The notes under the pieces were generated by a model. That model was given only the letters and a program-made list of their open reading frames with translations. It was not told the DNA's origin and ran no database searches. Made by a program: the position numbers and the translations under genes. From Nemopilema nomurai (lineage: Eukaryota; Cnidaria; Scyphozoa; Rhizostomeae; Rhizostomatidae): a stretch of DNA of 64,000 bases. Each line of letters begins with the position of its first letter. Positions within the stretch are counted from its first letter, which is position 1. Location of the stretch: the NCBI GenBank assembly GCA_003864495.1, contig ML133471.1, positions 1,026,001-1,090,000 of the forward strand. The letters are read 5' to 3'. Of this stretch, positions 36,020 to 49,100 are shown piece by piece.

Positions 36020-37615
36020 GTATGTTTCCATTGAGATATGCACCAACTTTGCACAGTACGTGACTGAAAAATTTAGAGCATGCTCAAATGGAAAAAGCGT
36101 AATTATGCAAAAAAGTATGTATCACAGAAGGCCAATAAGCATTTCAATATATAGACAAGCCTGTCAAGTTTTTGACTAGTGTTTTTGCTGCTTTTGGCAT
36201 GCCATGGAAAGTCCCTTAACCTTGACATGGGCGTAATTGTTTTCCAAGCTTCGTTTCTTGGAAGCTGGAATTTGTCTCAATGGATGTCGTGGCATTGTTT
36301 TGAAGAGTAACTAACGCGGCAGGAGAGTGTTAGACGTAAAGGCTACGTTAGAGCATGTCAGGGTGCTCTGCAAGCTGAAAATTATATTGGTGGGGTACCC
36401 TGGTCTAGATGAGTTGGCTGAGTTAGGTCAGGGGCAGATCCAGAGAGAGCTTGATGCACACCAAACAAGAGCAAGCAGAGTAAGCATTGAGTGGGAAGGC
36501 TAAAAAAGAGACAGTTAAAGACTTGAGTATACTGTACGCAATGTTGAATTAACCACAGCTGACACAGATTCGTGTACAACTTGCTTTCTTCGTTGCCACT
36601 CATTTATTACAATGGAAAAATTAAAATTTGTGTTTTTAGATCTATAGCCCCCAACCCCTCAACCCAATGGCTGCGTGGCCCGTGCTGGAAAGTACACAGG
36701 TCTTTGGGAAGGGCTGCTTAGAAAAAAATTTAACCTTGAGGGCTTGTAGTAACTTCTTTATCATGGTCACGTTCTATACATTCTCCGAAAGACAAGAACA
36801 CATCTCTACTATACTGATATAATCTTCGATTAAATACTATTAATTATCATCAACGAATATATTTTTCAGAAGCAATTCGAGAACTATATCTCACTTTCTT
36901 GCTACTTGAAAAATAATTCAATAGCAAAGGCTTGTCATGAATGTAATTTTAAAATGTTCAAGGCAAGCTGCTTTGATGCCTATTCATTATACAAAGATGT
37001 TTATTCATTTATATTTGAAACAATTTTCCCTGATTTAAGGATTCTTTAAATAATTTCGTAGCATTGACAGTCTTAATCAAGAAGCCTTATGAATATATCT
37101 AGAAAGAGTTCGTTGTTGTTAATCCATTCAATTTGACTTCTATCATCGGCTTTATAATGAATACCCCCATTTATGTTTATCAGCGCAAAATACGATGTTA
37201 ATGTCATGTTAATGTTAATGTCTTCTAAGCAGATTCGTTCAACCTTTGATTTCCCTAAAATTTTTTTACTTTGTGGTGTTTGAAGTTCGTAATGAAGTTT
37301 CTTTGTGTGAGATCACTTTTAGGACATATTTTATGTGTAAAAAACAACTATTTCATTACGATACTTAAGAAACTCGAAACAAGAATTGATAGCTTGTAGA
37401 ACAGTTGTTTTTATAAGCCTAACTTACTTAGAGAGATGCGAAAAAAGCAAGGTTTGCTTTCAGCTTGTTTTGCTTTGTTTGCAAGCAATGACGTCGCACG
37501 ATATGTCACATGCATCCATAATGCATCTGTGGCTTAGTGGTGAAACATGCGTTCGCCATTCTTCATCCTGCCGAGAAGACGAGAAACGTGTCTTGCGAAG
37601 TAGAACACTGAAAAG
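36020..37615. other. Intergenic and 5' region of the FUBP gene
   Basis: No coding exon is firmly supported. A stretch at 37528-37560 (TGGCTTAGTGGTGAAACATG) resembles a tRNA A box, but no matching B box follows, so it is at most a decayed SINE fragment. Confidence 0.35.
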
Positions 37616-40600
37616 ATGTCAGAATATAGCGAAGTTCCACCCCCAGTCGCAAATGCTGAGCAAGACGCAAAGTACCAAGATGCTTTAGCACGCGCAAGAC
37701 AGGTAGTGTCACTTTAATGTCTGATTTTCCGCCTATTCATGCCTTGGTTGTATGGCGGGATTTTATGGCCTAGTTAGTTGACTTAACAAAATGCCGCTCC
37801 CGTCGTTTATTCAAAAAGCCTGTATCTCTGTCGGTCTTTTTTATCGTTGCCAAATGATTTACGACTGCATGGAGTTTTTAGTCGAACGAACCTCAAAGAA
37901 AATGGACAGAAATTTCGCCGCCATTCCTAACGACTAGTTTTGAGGATAATGGAGAATTTAACTCGATTCTAAAGAATCCAATTTTAGGCCATGATGCCAT
38001 AAAGTTTCCTAGCCCTTTATTTGAACTATAAGTAAGAAAAACCGGCAAATTTTGATACCAACAGAAGAACGCCTCGATGTTGCAAGTTTTTATTTTTGAA
38101 GAATGTATTTAAATTGTTTTAAAAGTATTCTAATTAAACCAAAAAAAGATTTGGGTGAACTTTTCCGTCCTTCACCACGAAAAAGATTAAAATCAGTCTT
38201 TCTACCTTTACTTCTTCATTTCAGATTTTCAAGCTCTTCCTTTAGCAGAAAGATGCTTAAGATTCCATCTTTAACATTTTTTAATCATTTTAGATTGCAG
38301 CAAAGCTTCAAAACAGTGCCCCAGGTAATAGTTATAACCTTGGTTTCTAAAAATCTTTTTTAAGCTGTTTATTTGTGCCTTTAATTCAAGTTCAAATCCT
38401 ATCTTAAAGTAAGTATTTTTTAAGCCTATTTTGTTGCAGGAAGGTCTTAAAAGGTTTTAAAGTTAAAGCTTGTTTTAACAAAGACTTGCATGTTATCTAT
38501 CACAGAATTTGGGTTATGTTCTTGTTGTCTTCCTGTGTGTCTATCCAATGCAGACAAATTTCTTTACATTCTATTCCCAGGTGCTGTGCCAACAACACCA
38601 GAACCTCCAGAAGTTAAAAAAAGAACAATTGAAGAAGCAGGTTAGCATTATTACACAGCTTTTTAAACAAATTTTGTTTTTTTGTGTGCAGTAACTGCCT
38701 AAAAACTTTGTCATTAGTTGACATATGCAATTTTTCTGAAGGAATACATATTTTTTTGCTGAGCCACATTATTATTATTAAAAAGAATTTATTTCGAGGA
38801 TGAGATAATTCCTTAACTATTCTTGCCTAGAACAAGGTGTAAATTAAGGACCAAAAAAAATAAAATCTTTTTAATGTGTTGTTTCATCAAAAGTTTCAAC
38901 AAGAACACAGAACAGCAAATGTGGCATTTAAATGCAAAATTTAATGATATAAAGATAATCAAAATTTTTAGTCTTGATGAAGATTGTGCTGCCATTTTGT
39001 GTAGTACTGTCCTTCTCATGGTTCCTTGGTATGATGAATTTTGGTGCCTTTCCATTAAAAGGATATTTGAAATATCTGTCAGTTAGTTGTTTATTTACAT
39101 ACTGTGCTTGATTTAGGTCTTGAAAATGGCGGCCCTGCTGCAAAAAGATCCCCAATACCACCAGGTATAACGTCGTGTCAGACTTACTATTCCTAGCACT
39201 GTTTAACCTTCTGCTTTTATGTGTTGACTCAAATGCAACAGTGCCTCTACATATTTACAGTTTAAGATACCAAAGTCCTTTTATAGGTTTTGCTCAAACA
39301 CTATTTATTATTTGTAGTGCAACTCAAAACTTGTTTTTGGCACATGAGTGGGCAGCTTCTTCAATTGAATTCCCAAAATTTGCAGTTTTCAATTCAAAAG
39401 CCATATAAATGCTTAAATAATGCTATATATCTACATAGATACTGTCATGAAATTGTATTCTGTATATAATGGTTTCAATAAAATGCATCAAAAACTATTA
39501 CTAAAATTATTCAAGTTGCTTTAAAATTTGCAATAAATATAGAGGCCTATTTGTTGAATTTTAAAATCATACATACTGTAGCAAGTGATTGGGTAATTTA
39601 CCTTGAGAGAAAGAAGGAGAAGAATGAATTTCAGCATGATCTCCATCATTTCACACAATTTTTCTGAAATGCGTGGTATTTGGCCGATACTTGGGCATTC
39701 ACTTTGCAGTGGCAAACATAATCACTCATAACTATGGGGCTTTTGTTTTTGGTTTGAATGTACATTTCCTTGATCCCTTGATTGCATTTCTAAATCAAGT
39801 TCCAATTGATTCAGAAAAGATACCAAAACATTTGTTGGTTTATAGAGCCACAAACAGTCTTGTTGCAAGGAAAAAATCATGTTTCACATTCCATAGTGAT
39901 TTTGCTAATTTATGAAACTGAAGATGGTTTACAGTAAAACTAATAAGATAAATCTTACTTAGTTGCAGGAGACCCAAAACAAGTTGCAATGCAAGTAGCT
40001 GCAAATATTACACAGAGGTAAGGGATGCAAGTCCCTTGCCTTCAATCGTTGGTTGTACTAAAGATTTATAACTTCAATTGCTCATCAAATACTCTGGTTT
40101 ACATTTATTGTTCGTAAAATGACAAGATGAAGTTTCCATGTGTTATGTTGAAGTGCAAAACATGTAATGTGTTGAAATTTTGGTTCTTTCATTTTCTGTG
40201 CTTGAAAACTTTCAGTTGATTTTCAAATAACTTGTTTATGCGGCTGCTTCTATTTCCCACTGAGTCTCACCTCCAGTATCTATTAATATTTTAGGGCAGG
40301 ACTTGGATCAATGGTTGTGGAAGATATAAAAATTCCTAATAAATTTGTTGGATTAAGTAAGTGAATTGATCAGTTGTAAAACAGAATATTTATTCAATTA
40401 ATTGAAATCTATTTCAGTTCAGTGAAATCTATCATTGGAATATATCATTGAATTCACAGTGGCAAAGTAAAAAAGAGGCCTCTCTAAAACTTCCAAAGGA
40501 GAGTTGCATTTTACATGTTATGCATAGTTTTTGTGCAATTTTATTTCAGTAATTGGTCGTGGTGGAGAAATGATAAATAAGCTACAGTCAGAAACAAGTG

Positions 40601-43600
40601 CCAGAATTCAAGTTGCACCAGGTATGGCTCACTATCCAATGCTACAGTACCATTGCAGCATTATTTTGGCATGCTGAGAATATTTACATACCCACACTTT
40701 ACCCACACTACCATGCTTAACTTCTTCTTTAACCATTTAAACAAGACATTTTTCGTTTTTCTACCATGCTGCAAGTGTTGTCCTTCAGTGACAACCTTCT
40801 CCTGGGCCTCTTGATAGTAGCTATCAGGAAACAGTCTTTTCATTAGTTAGTAACTACGGATTCTAAAGTGGTCAGCAGTGGCTATTGATTGACCCTAATA
40901 ATCTGTATCTGTGCTTTACTTCTCAGTTAATTTTCATTTTGGCATTATTAAAGATTTTTGCTGGTAATTCGGGCATCAGGAATGTCTGTCATTTTGTACT
41001 AGTTTGCATGAGTGTATATAAATATTCTATTTTCAGATCCAATACCAGGACAGAATGCTTCCTCACAAGATCGCAATATTACCATAACAGGGGCGCCAAA
41101 TGCTGTAGAGTAAGTTAATGAATAATATATATATAATTGAAGGAAATGAAATTTGTATGAATTTACTGCTAATTTGGTAAGATGGATAGGATGTTTTTAA
41201 GGTAGAGATTCTCTAAAGATAAGAGAGAAACTACTCCATCATGCTACTGGCAAATCTATCTCCAATGAAGATTGACCTCTGGCTGTCTTTTTTATATGAA
41301 TTAGGCAGTACATGTTTGGACTATGATCTGCAATGGTGAATCATTGGCTACTTCATCCCATTGGCTACTTCACCCTATAGTGATTAGGTTGTGCAGTGTA
41401 AATAATAAATTTGGTTTCTTTATTGAAGGACTGCCAAAAAGCTTGTTAACAAAATTTGTGAAGAAGGAAAAGTTCCCGAGCATTTGGTGAGCAGTTTTGC
41501 AAGTTGATAAATGCATTTATGTATTTTGTTAGAAAGCCAATGAAATGCTGCATCAAACTACCAATTGAAGATCTTCATTCTATAGAAAGAAACTGTACAA
41601 GCAGTTGATTGTAGTAATCCTAATGATAACAATCAAAAATGATTAAGAATAATTTGATAGTTTTGAAGCATCATACAACATTCCATATTCATGGAAGCCA
41701 AGCTGCTTAAGTAACTTGTTGATGTTGATTCAACCCTTGAATGGTTTATTATTTGATGAAGTTTCACAAACCTTTATGATGTAATAATGTACACCATTTT
41801 ACCTTCCTTTACCAACTGGTTGACTTTGATGTGTCAAAATTCTCCAAATTATCAGCAAACAGTTTTTTGAATGTGAAGTGTCCCTCTTTCTAGCTTGCTG
41901 TACCAAACCAGCCTGGTGAATTTGTCATTGAACACATGATACCTGCTAGCAAAGTTGGGCTTATTATTGGTAAGTTTCTACAGCATTGCCATTGCTAGGC
42001 TCCTTAGTTGCTGTGCATCCATAGTAATAACCCAGCTTTATGGTGTCACATAAACATCAGAGTTTAGTTTCATATGGTTAAAAAATGTGGAATGCTGCTA
42101 CCAAACACTAGTTTACAATCTATTAACGCTCATAGTCATTTGCAACTTGTTGCACTTTCAATACAAGAACCCTCATGTTGTTCATTTCAGGTAAAGGTGG
42201 TGAGACCATACGAAACCTGCAGGTAAATATATTTGGTGCCATTTCAATCCATTTTATTTTTAACTCAACTTGGATGTTATTTTATTGTATTTTACACGGA
42301 ATATTTATGTAAATGTAAGGTACATAGAGGTATTTTGGTTGCTATAAAGTCTCAAATGCAAGGCTCTTCCAATTTTCCAGCAAGAAATATGATCCAACTT
42401 TTCTGTCAATGATGATTCAACGGTCCGTGTTACTGATTTAGAATGATAACACTATGTTGATTGGCTGAGACAGTGGTGAAGAAATGGAATCCCAACCATG
42501 CTTTCAGTATTGGTGAAACTTGATTTCATTCTGTTTAGTTGTTGTCTAGTTGTTGTCTGCATCATTCTAAAGTTTTAGTCTTGGCTCTAATTGAAGGAGC
42601 GTGCAGGGTGTCGCATGGTGATGATTCAAGACGGGCCATTCCTGAATGCTCCTGAAAAGCCCTTGCGAATCACCGGTGAACCACAAAAGTGCCAGGTATG
42701 CTATGTACTTCTGTCCTGATAATTATCTCTTATTTGTTATTGGTAACTTGGCTAAAACAACCAAATACTGGTGGTTTAAAATTTCGTCTGTGCTTCTGTC
42801 AATAGTTAATGGGAGTATCACTATTGACAGTACAATCAAAGTAGTTTTTAATGCTACTTTTCTGCGTAAGCAGGAAATTACGTCAAAGTGGCTAAATTGT
42901 TGCACTAGTTGGTATGCACCACTTGATATTTGTTTGTTACTGAACATGTTTTATTCAGTATATATTCAATGAATGCAATATCCATGATTTACCCTCTTCA
43001 AATTTGGTTGTAGTACGGGAAACAACTGGTTCTTGACTTGTTGACAGAAAAAGAACTAGAGGTATATAATTATTAAATACTCGTATTTGCTTGGTGGCTT
43101 AAAAGTATACAACACTAAAGGCCAAGCATGTCTGTCAATGATGATTCAACGGTCCGTGTTACTGATTCAAAGTGATAACAATATGTTGAATGTCTGAGAC
43201 AGTCCTCATTTGCTTGTATTCACAAAAAGGGGTTTTTTGTTCTTTGTCTGATGCTTTCAGAACGAGAGACAACTGGTCAAAGACAAGAGAAAATTTCTAC
43301 TTCAAAGTTGTAGAATGTTTCTGAATTTTCTCACTCATAAACTCTTTGAATCTTTGGTTTTTGGTACACTCCATCAACATTTGATTTTCCTTTTGCCTCA
43401 TAGAATAAACCAGGAATGGATTTCAAATCAAGGGGACCCAATTTTGACAGAAGAGGTGGCCCAAGTACTGAGGTATGCATGGTCAAAAGTGCTTGGCTGT
43501 CTCTTCCTCTGTATTACTATTGGCTTGTGAGGTTGATTTTTATGCTTGCTAAGTGATGAAATAAGAGCATAATTTCAATTTGTTTGTTTACCTCTCTTCG

Positions 43601-46035
43601 CAAACAAAATTTTGTTTTATGCTGTTAGGTGCCTGTACCTAGAGATATTGTTGGCTTTGTCATTGGCAAAGGTGGTGAGACGATCAAAAGAATCCAAGCT
43701 GAAACCGGGTGCAAAGTACAGTTTTCAGTTCGTAAGTATGTTTTGATTCATTCTAGTCGTTCAAAAGCTGATTGATCATTGGCTGTGTGACGCATTTGCA
43801 ATGTCAGTCATGTTGGTGCAGCTACTTGAAGTTGATGCATGGCTGGAAACTTTGCACATTGTCCAACCATTTATGGCTGCAGAAATGTCTCTGCGCATGA
43901 TCTCACCACTACTTAAAGCTGGCTTTGAAAAGTGTCATGTTTCTCCTTATTCTTGTCCCACGCACTATGGATATTTCGCTATGCGTATTAGAGTTATTCT
44001 TCTTCAGCATTTCCATTCTATTATTGTTGCCTTTAGCTGATACCGGTGGTCCAGACCGAATGTGCTTCTTGCAAGGCGATCCACAGCAAATCAACGATGC
44101 AACACAAAAGATCAGGGAGATAATTGAGACTGTGAGTTCCCTTTCTGTTTCAATATCCTCCAGGAATTAAATCCACAACAAGTTTTATTATGTGTGCTTG
44201 TTTTGTGTTTGTATTTATCTCAATGTTGCATCCGTTGTATTTATCCAACATTTAATAGAAAGCCCACCAGAGCGGCGCTTAAGTCTGTTTATAATGCGAT
44301 GAAAAATCTAAGAATGTCAAAAATGCTATATGTTTTCAATTTAGTGTTTGCTTAAAGCACTCAGAGTACCTCTTCAAGGATTTAAGTTCCCTGGCGCCAA
44401 TGAGCATTTTGCTATATTTATCTGCTCTTACGAAAAAACAGGACATAATCAATCTTCTGAAGTGCTCAGAAATGTTTTCGTTTTTGTCGAGTTTTCGTGA
44501 TGATCTATGGCTTTGTGTCATCCCTCTACTGTGCTGAATTTACATAATTTTGTTTCAGTCACGTAGCAGAGGCCCCCCGACAAATCGTGGACCACCGCCA
44601 AATGCCCCCGGTGTTCGAACGGTGGAGCAACCTGTGCCGGCCAATAAATGTGGCATCGTCATCGGAAAAGGTTTGTCCTCTTACGAGCTTTCAAGTGGAG
44701 TTCAGTTTCACAGCTTCGTCAACTCTTCTTATTCATGAAGAAATGACAGTTTTGACCTCATAAAAGCGAAAAATGCTTATTTGTTCGCGCTCCTAAAGAA
44801 TAAAAGTTGATCGTTGTATCTTTGTATCTAAAGGTGGCGAAACCATACGACAGATCAACCAGATGAGTGGTGCACATGTTGAAATAAACAAGGCGACAAG
44901 TAACAACACTGACTTCAAGAACTTTGTGATTCGAGGTGCGTCAACTGGTTTTAAAACTTCACCGCATCAGTCGAATATATGAATATAATCTTATATGAGT
45001 TCAGAATAGGAGTGAATGCTAATTTTCGACTGACACCGGACCTTGCTCAGCTACTGCGTTATAAGAGTAGAAATGATTTTATTTAGCTCTGAAGTACCAA
45101 TGAGTAAAACTGCATCATTTTGTATAATGTCAAGATCTTAATTGGTTACTGTTTTTGGTTGGAGCAGGAAACGACAGCCAAATTCAACATGCACAGCGAT
45201 TGATTAGCGAGAAATGTAGCATAGATGTGACGCAGTTCCTGGGGCAGGTTGGTCAGAACCAACCCGGCATGCCCCAAGGGCAGCAACCGCCCCAGCAGGC
45301 CCAGCAGCAGTGGGGCTATGGTGGGTACAACGCGTATGGGCAGCAGCCGCCACAGCAACAGTATGGACAGCCCCCACAGCAGCCGTATGGGCAGCCCCAG
45401 CAGGGGTGGCCCCAGTATCCCCAGCAATACCCACAGGCCCCGCAGCAGCAGGCCACCCAACAAGGGGGCTCGGGCCAACCCCAGCAGGATTACAGTGCCG
45501 CATGGGCGGCCTACTATCAGCAGTACTATCAGCAGTATGGCGCTGCAGCGAGCGCGGCACCAGCAGTGGGTACCCCCGCCGCACCGGCTGCGAGCCAGGC
45601 TGCGGTGCCGGCTGTTTCCAGTGCAGGTATGTGTATGTCATTTACGACATCGATTCCTATTATGTTGACAGAACCTGCTCTTGAAAGTCTTTCATTCTGG
45701 AGAATAGAACTCTCCGGTCGGATAAAAGACGATTATTCACCCAGTCACTGTCCATGATGATTCAACTTCGGTCCGTGTTTTTGAATTTCTTGTGATAACA
45801 GTTTGAAGTGCTGAGACCAGTGACCCTTAATTTCAAACGAGTATGCTATGTGCACCACCCAGTACTCCCAGGCTCTATGAACAACATCACACTCGTTTCT
45901 ACAGCCCCCCAAGCAGCCACCGCCCAACCTGACTACACTGCGGCTTGGGCCGCGTACTACCAACAGATGTACCCTGGGTACCAAGGGACCACGCAACAGC
46001 AGCCTGTCCAACAGCAGGGGCAATCGCAGCAGTAG
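37616..46035 (+). CDS. Far-upstream-element-binding protein (FUBP/KHSRP family), 20 exons, 621 aa
   Basis: Binds single-stranded DNA and AU- or GU-rich RNA; controls transcription, splicing and mRNA decay in the nucleus. Exons: 37616-37702, 38294-38324, 38581-38640, 39117-39164, 39969-40017, 40295-40356, 40550-40621, 41037-41109, 41429-41486, 41894-41969, 42191-42222, 42597-42695, 43014-43061, 43404-43472, 43629-43731, 44037-44131, 44559-44670, 44834-44935, 45168-45626, 45905-46035. They sum to 1866 nt in one frame. The N-terminus has YQDALARARQIAAKL. The four KH domains all keep GxxG: VGLIIGRGGEMIN (KH1), VGLIIGKGGETIRNLQ (KH2), VGFVIGKGGETIKRIQ (KH3), CGIVIGKGGETIRQIN (KH4). A Gln/Pro/Gly/Tyr-rich tail (residues 426-621) carries two DY(S/T)AAWAAYYQQ repeats, the activation motif of FUBP proteins. 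Vertebrate FUBP1, FUBP3 and KHSRP are not separable here. Three introns carry U18-like snoRNAs. Confidence 0.94.
42403..42473 (+). ncRNA. SNORD18: C/D-box snoRNA U18-like, copy 1
   Basis: It lies within intron 11 of the FUBP gene. A terminal stem CTGTC/GACAG (42403-42407, 42469-42473) encloses C box ATGATGA (42409-42415), D' box CTGA (42433-42436), C' box ATGATAA (42443-42449) and D box CTGA (42465-42468). The guide just before D' is GGTCCGTGTTA. Its GGTCCGTGTT core pairs with AACACGGACC in large-subunit rRNA. By the +5 rule it would direct 2'-O-methylation of the A in the CAC of that site, the U18 target (yeast 25S A649, human 28S about A1326, from memory). Confidence 0.9.
43132..43202 (+). 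ncRNA. SNORD18: C/D-box snoRNA U18-like, copy 2
   Basis: It lies in intron 13 of the FUBP gene. Stem CTGTC/GACAG (43132-43136, 43198-43202), C box ATGATGA (43138-43144), the same GGTCCGTGTTA guide, D' CTGA (43162-43165), C' GTGATAA (43172-43178) and D CTGA (43194-43197) are all present. It is the same length as copy 1, with differences mainly between D' and D. Confidence 0.9.
45746..45822 (+). ncRNA. SNORD18: C/D-box snoRNA U18-like, copy 3 (diverged)
   Basis: It lies in the last intron of the FUBP gene. Stem CACTG/CAGTG (45746-45750, 45818-45822), C box ATGATGA (45754-45760), guide CGGTCCGTGTTT, a weak D' TTGA (45781-45784), C' GTGATAA (45792-45798) and D CTGA (45811-45814) are present. The stem sequence differs from the other copies yet still pairs, which supports selection on the fold. 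Confidence 0.85.
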
Positions 46036-46122
46036 AAATGGGTAAGTGCCATGCCAGCTTCAAGGCTACTTGTATTTGTTCACTGTATGTGTCTCTCGTT
46101 GTTTCATCGGATCTTGGTGCAC

Positions 46123-46128
46123 AATAAA
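46123..46128 (+). terminator. Polyadenylation signal of the FUBP gene
   Basis: AATAAA lies 88 bases after the stop codon, followed by a GT-rich stretch. It would give a short 3' UTR. Confidence 0.55.
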
Positions 46129-46139
46129 TGCATTTATGT

Positions 46140-49100
46140 GACGTGGTCATTTGCAACCCCAGCCAGGTAACACCGTTAAAGGTTATGTTTGTATTAAACA
46201 ATGACCCGTGTATCTGTGTCTGGGGCTAGAAGAGGAGCGCAAAGGTAAGGTTTGGTCCAATAGCCACGGGAGCCAAGGCTTTATTGCTGCTAGCATTAAT
46301 CATTAAAACAGTGACAGATGAAACGTTTACTGATGACACATTGACTGATGATGACACAGTGTGTCCTGTGCAACGAAGGTAAGTTACGCGATTCCTGGAG
46401 TTGATACAAATTCTGTTTCTATTGTTTCTTGCAGGAAATGGTTGTATATATCATTTATGATGCCGTTTACGATGCCTTCCTTTATCGATGCCTTGATCAG
46501 TTGATTGTCATGCCTTTCATTGCGTCAGTGAATTTCGCCAGTGAATGCCTTAACTGCCAGCTTGATTTTATTTTTCACTGAAACATGATGATGGTGAAGG
46601 AATCTATCTTCTGATGCAGCTTCTTTTTTCTATTACGTATTTAGATTTTTATGAACTTTTCATTGTATTATAAGTAAGTAAATACGCCTCACAGGTTAGA
46701 GGAAGTACAAGGTATTCGTCTATTATTATCTGTCAACTCTTTGTTGTTTTCTGTTGCATTGTTTCTTCACACAAATGATGGATGATTTCAAGGGCCATTG
46801 AGTTATCTGATGAATTTTCATGTTTACCATGATCGTTACTTAATTAATTGATGCCCGTTCGGGCGAAAATTGTTTTGAATAAGCGGCATTCTAGCAAGAT
46901 AGACTCTATTGCGCAGTCAAGCCATTTACAAGAATATATTTTCTCTATAGAACTTTGAAGTCGATCGTGTCGCTTTTAAATTAGCTTTCAATTGAAGTTT
47001 TGTTTTTGAATGATTTCACGTGACCGAAATTTCTTGTGATTAAATTTATGTCCAAGACTGACAGTATTTCAAATTTACGCTTCAACTTGTTAAGTTTTTT
47101 TCAATTTTTAAGGGCAATGTTTGAAATGTAACCATTTTACTTTTCTAACAATCACTTAAAGCTTTAGAAAATACTTCTTGAGTCGAGTATCCCCTTGTGT
47201 GAGCACTTCAGTAAAACCTGGTGCTTTTTGCTTGAAACCATTGAGATTGAAACAAATTGAATTTATGTTGCATCAAGACGTAAGATGGATGTTAACCTGT
47301 CCTTTGAATGGTTGCCAAGTTCTCGAATCACTTTGTTTGCCCATGCTGATGCGTGCCTGCATTTTCGCTTCAGAGATAAACACCGAAGCTTCTGCCTCTC
47401 GTGGCAACGTTTGGCCCTGGCTGCTAGTCCGCTTGTCCGCTCAAAGCACTACGCGAGCTTTGTAAGTTGTTAGCCCTTCTCGACATTTCGCGAAATTGCC
47501 TCTTCTTTTGCCTCACCAGTGATCTCTATAAAACCAAAGCTGAACATTTATCGGCATAATCATCTGTTCTCTTAAGTTATGACTGATCTTCATTATTTCT
47601 TGATGTCAATGTTTGATTTTGACACATGAGTTGAAAAATGCATCCAGTACAAGTATATGGTTAAATTTTCCCTCTTGATGTTTCCTAATAACTCTGGAAA
47701 TCATGATTTTGCTATTATGAATGCATGTGTCTTGCTGGATTTTTGCCAAGGCTCAATCTTTTTAATATCGCAATTTGCTTTTCGAAGTTGCGTAGACATC
47801 CTTTTGCAACCTTATATATATCTTTCATCATTTCACTCTTGTTTGCCAAATGCATTCTTGCAAATGACAATGCCTCTTTTCATATTTTCTCATTTATTCA
47901 TTTGCCACATACTCTTCTATCTGGGAATGTTCTGTTAGTTTTTGATGATGTGAAATTAATTTGCCAAGCTGACTAAATTGGGACAGCAATCATTTTCCCA
48001 ATTGTTTCGTTGCTGTTGATGCGCAACTCTCATTAAATAATATTCCATTCTTGTTCATTTAAATGTTCAAATATTAAACATTTAACTGTTCAACCTTGAA
48101 TTATCAAATCTTGAGGTATGCCATTTGCACAGAAATGTGTTTTGCGCAATAATCTTCCAAATATCCAAAGCACAGGAAAGATTTCAGGTATGCTTGGTGA
48201 ACATTTTTTTAGTTAAAAGCAACATTCTTGATTGAAAAATAAGATGGAGCATAATAACTTCCTCTTTATGATAACGAAGAGTGCATCACGATTTACATAT
48301 CTTTCTGCAATCATTTTCATTGCTATAGTTTTATTTGGAGCACGATGTTTTGTCAGCTTATGGTAAGATGGTAACCTGTCTTTGAACGAGTTGCAACATT
48401 TTCGTTTGTGATTAGGGATGGGAGGGTATTGTTCTTGCATTGGAATAAATTTCATCCTAGGATTGATATCTGCTGATCTCATTGGGTATTTTGATGTTTT
48501 TTCTTTATATCTCAACAACGTTTTCCCGTAACTCTGAAGAGTGGCACTTATTTTAATGTCTCTTCCTCGATTGCCTTTTTGGAGATGGCACCTTTGAGTT
48601 TTTTCCTCGGTCATTTTAGAAATGTTCGTTTTTATTTTTTTTAACGGAATCTCGTTTGATTGAGCGTCTCTATTCCCTCGTGAAATGAACTTTGTAAAAT
48701 GTACAGCAGCCTATTGTCGTATCTGGAATGCAAATAGCCATGCTTTGCCGTCATCCTGTTTTCACAAGTAAACTAGCGATTGCCAAAAGGAAGTATGGAT
48801 GCATAACAGATGTGTGGAGTCCTTCATGCGTCGAGCCGTAGCCAGTGGGACATTGAGCAGCCTACCCAGTGCCATGTAGAATAAGAACTGTGTGCTTAAC
48901 CTATTAAACCTGCCAGTTTCATATTGATTTATATCTGTCGAAATTTTTCTAAATCTTTTTTTTCAGTTAACTGTGAGTTGATGTATATTCATCAGTTGAA
49001 GACATATACAAAAGTCGATAGGGATAGAAACTTCGCCATTTTTCTTGGAACCCTTCTTGCCGCACTCATTTATTGTTTGTTGTTCTCGCTCCGTATCGCA

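Noticed and set aside
37528..37560. tRNA-like A box
   Set aside because: No B box or acceptor stem follows at the proper distance, so no tRNA or intact SINE is supported.
45204..45684. Long alternative frames over the FUBP tail exon
   Set aside because: They arise from the repetitive, GC-rich Gln/Pro/Gly codons of the real frame.
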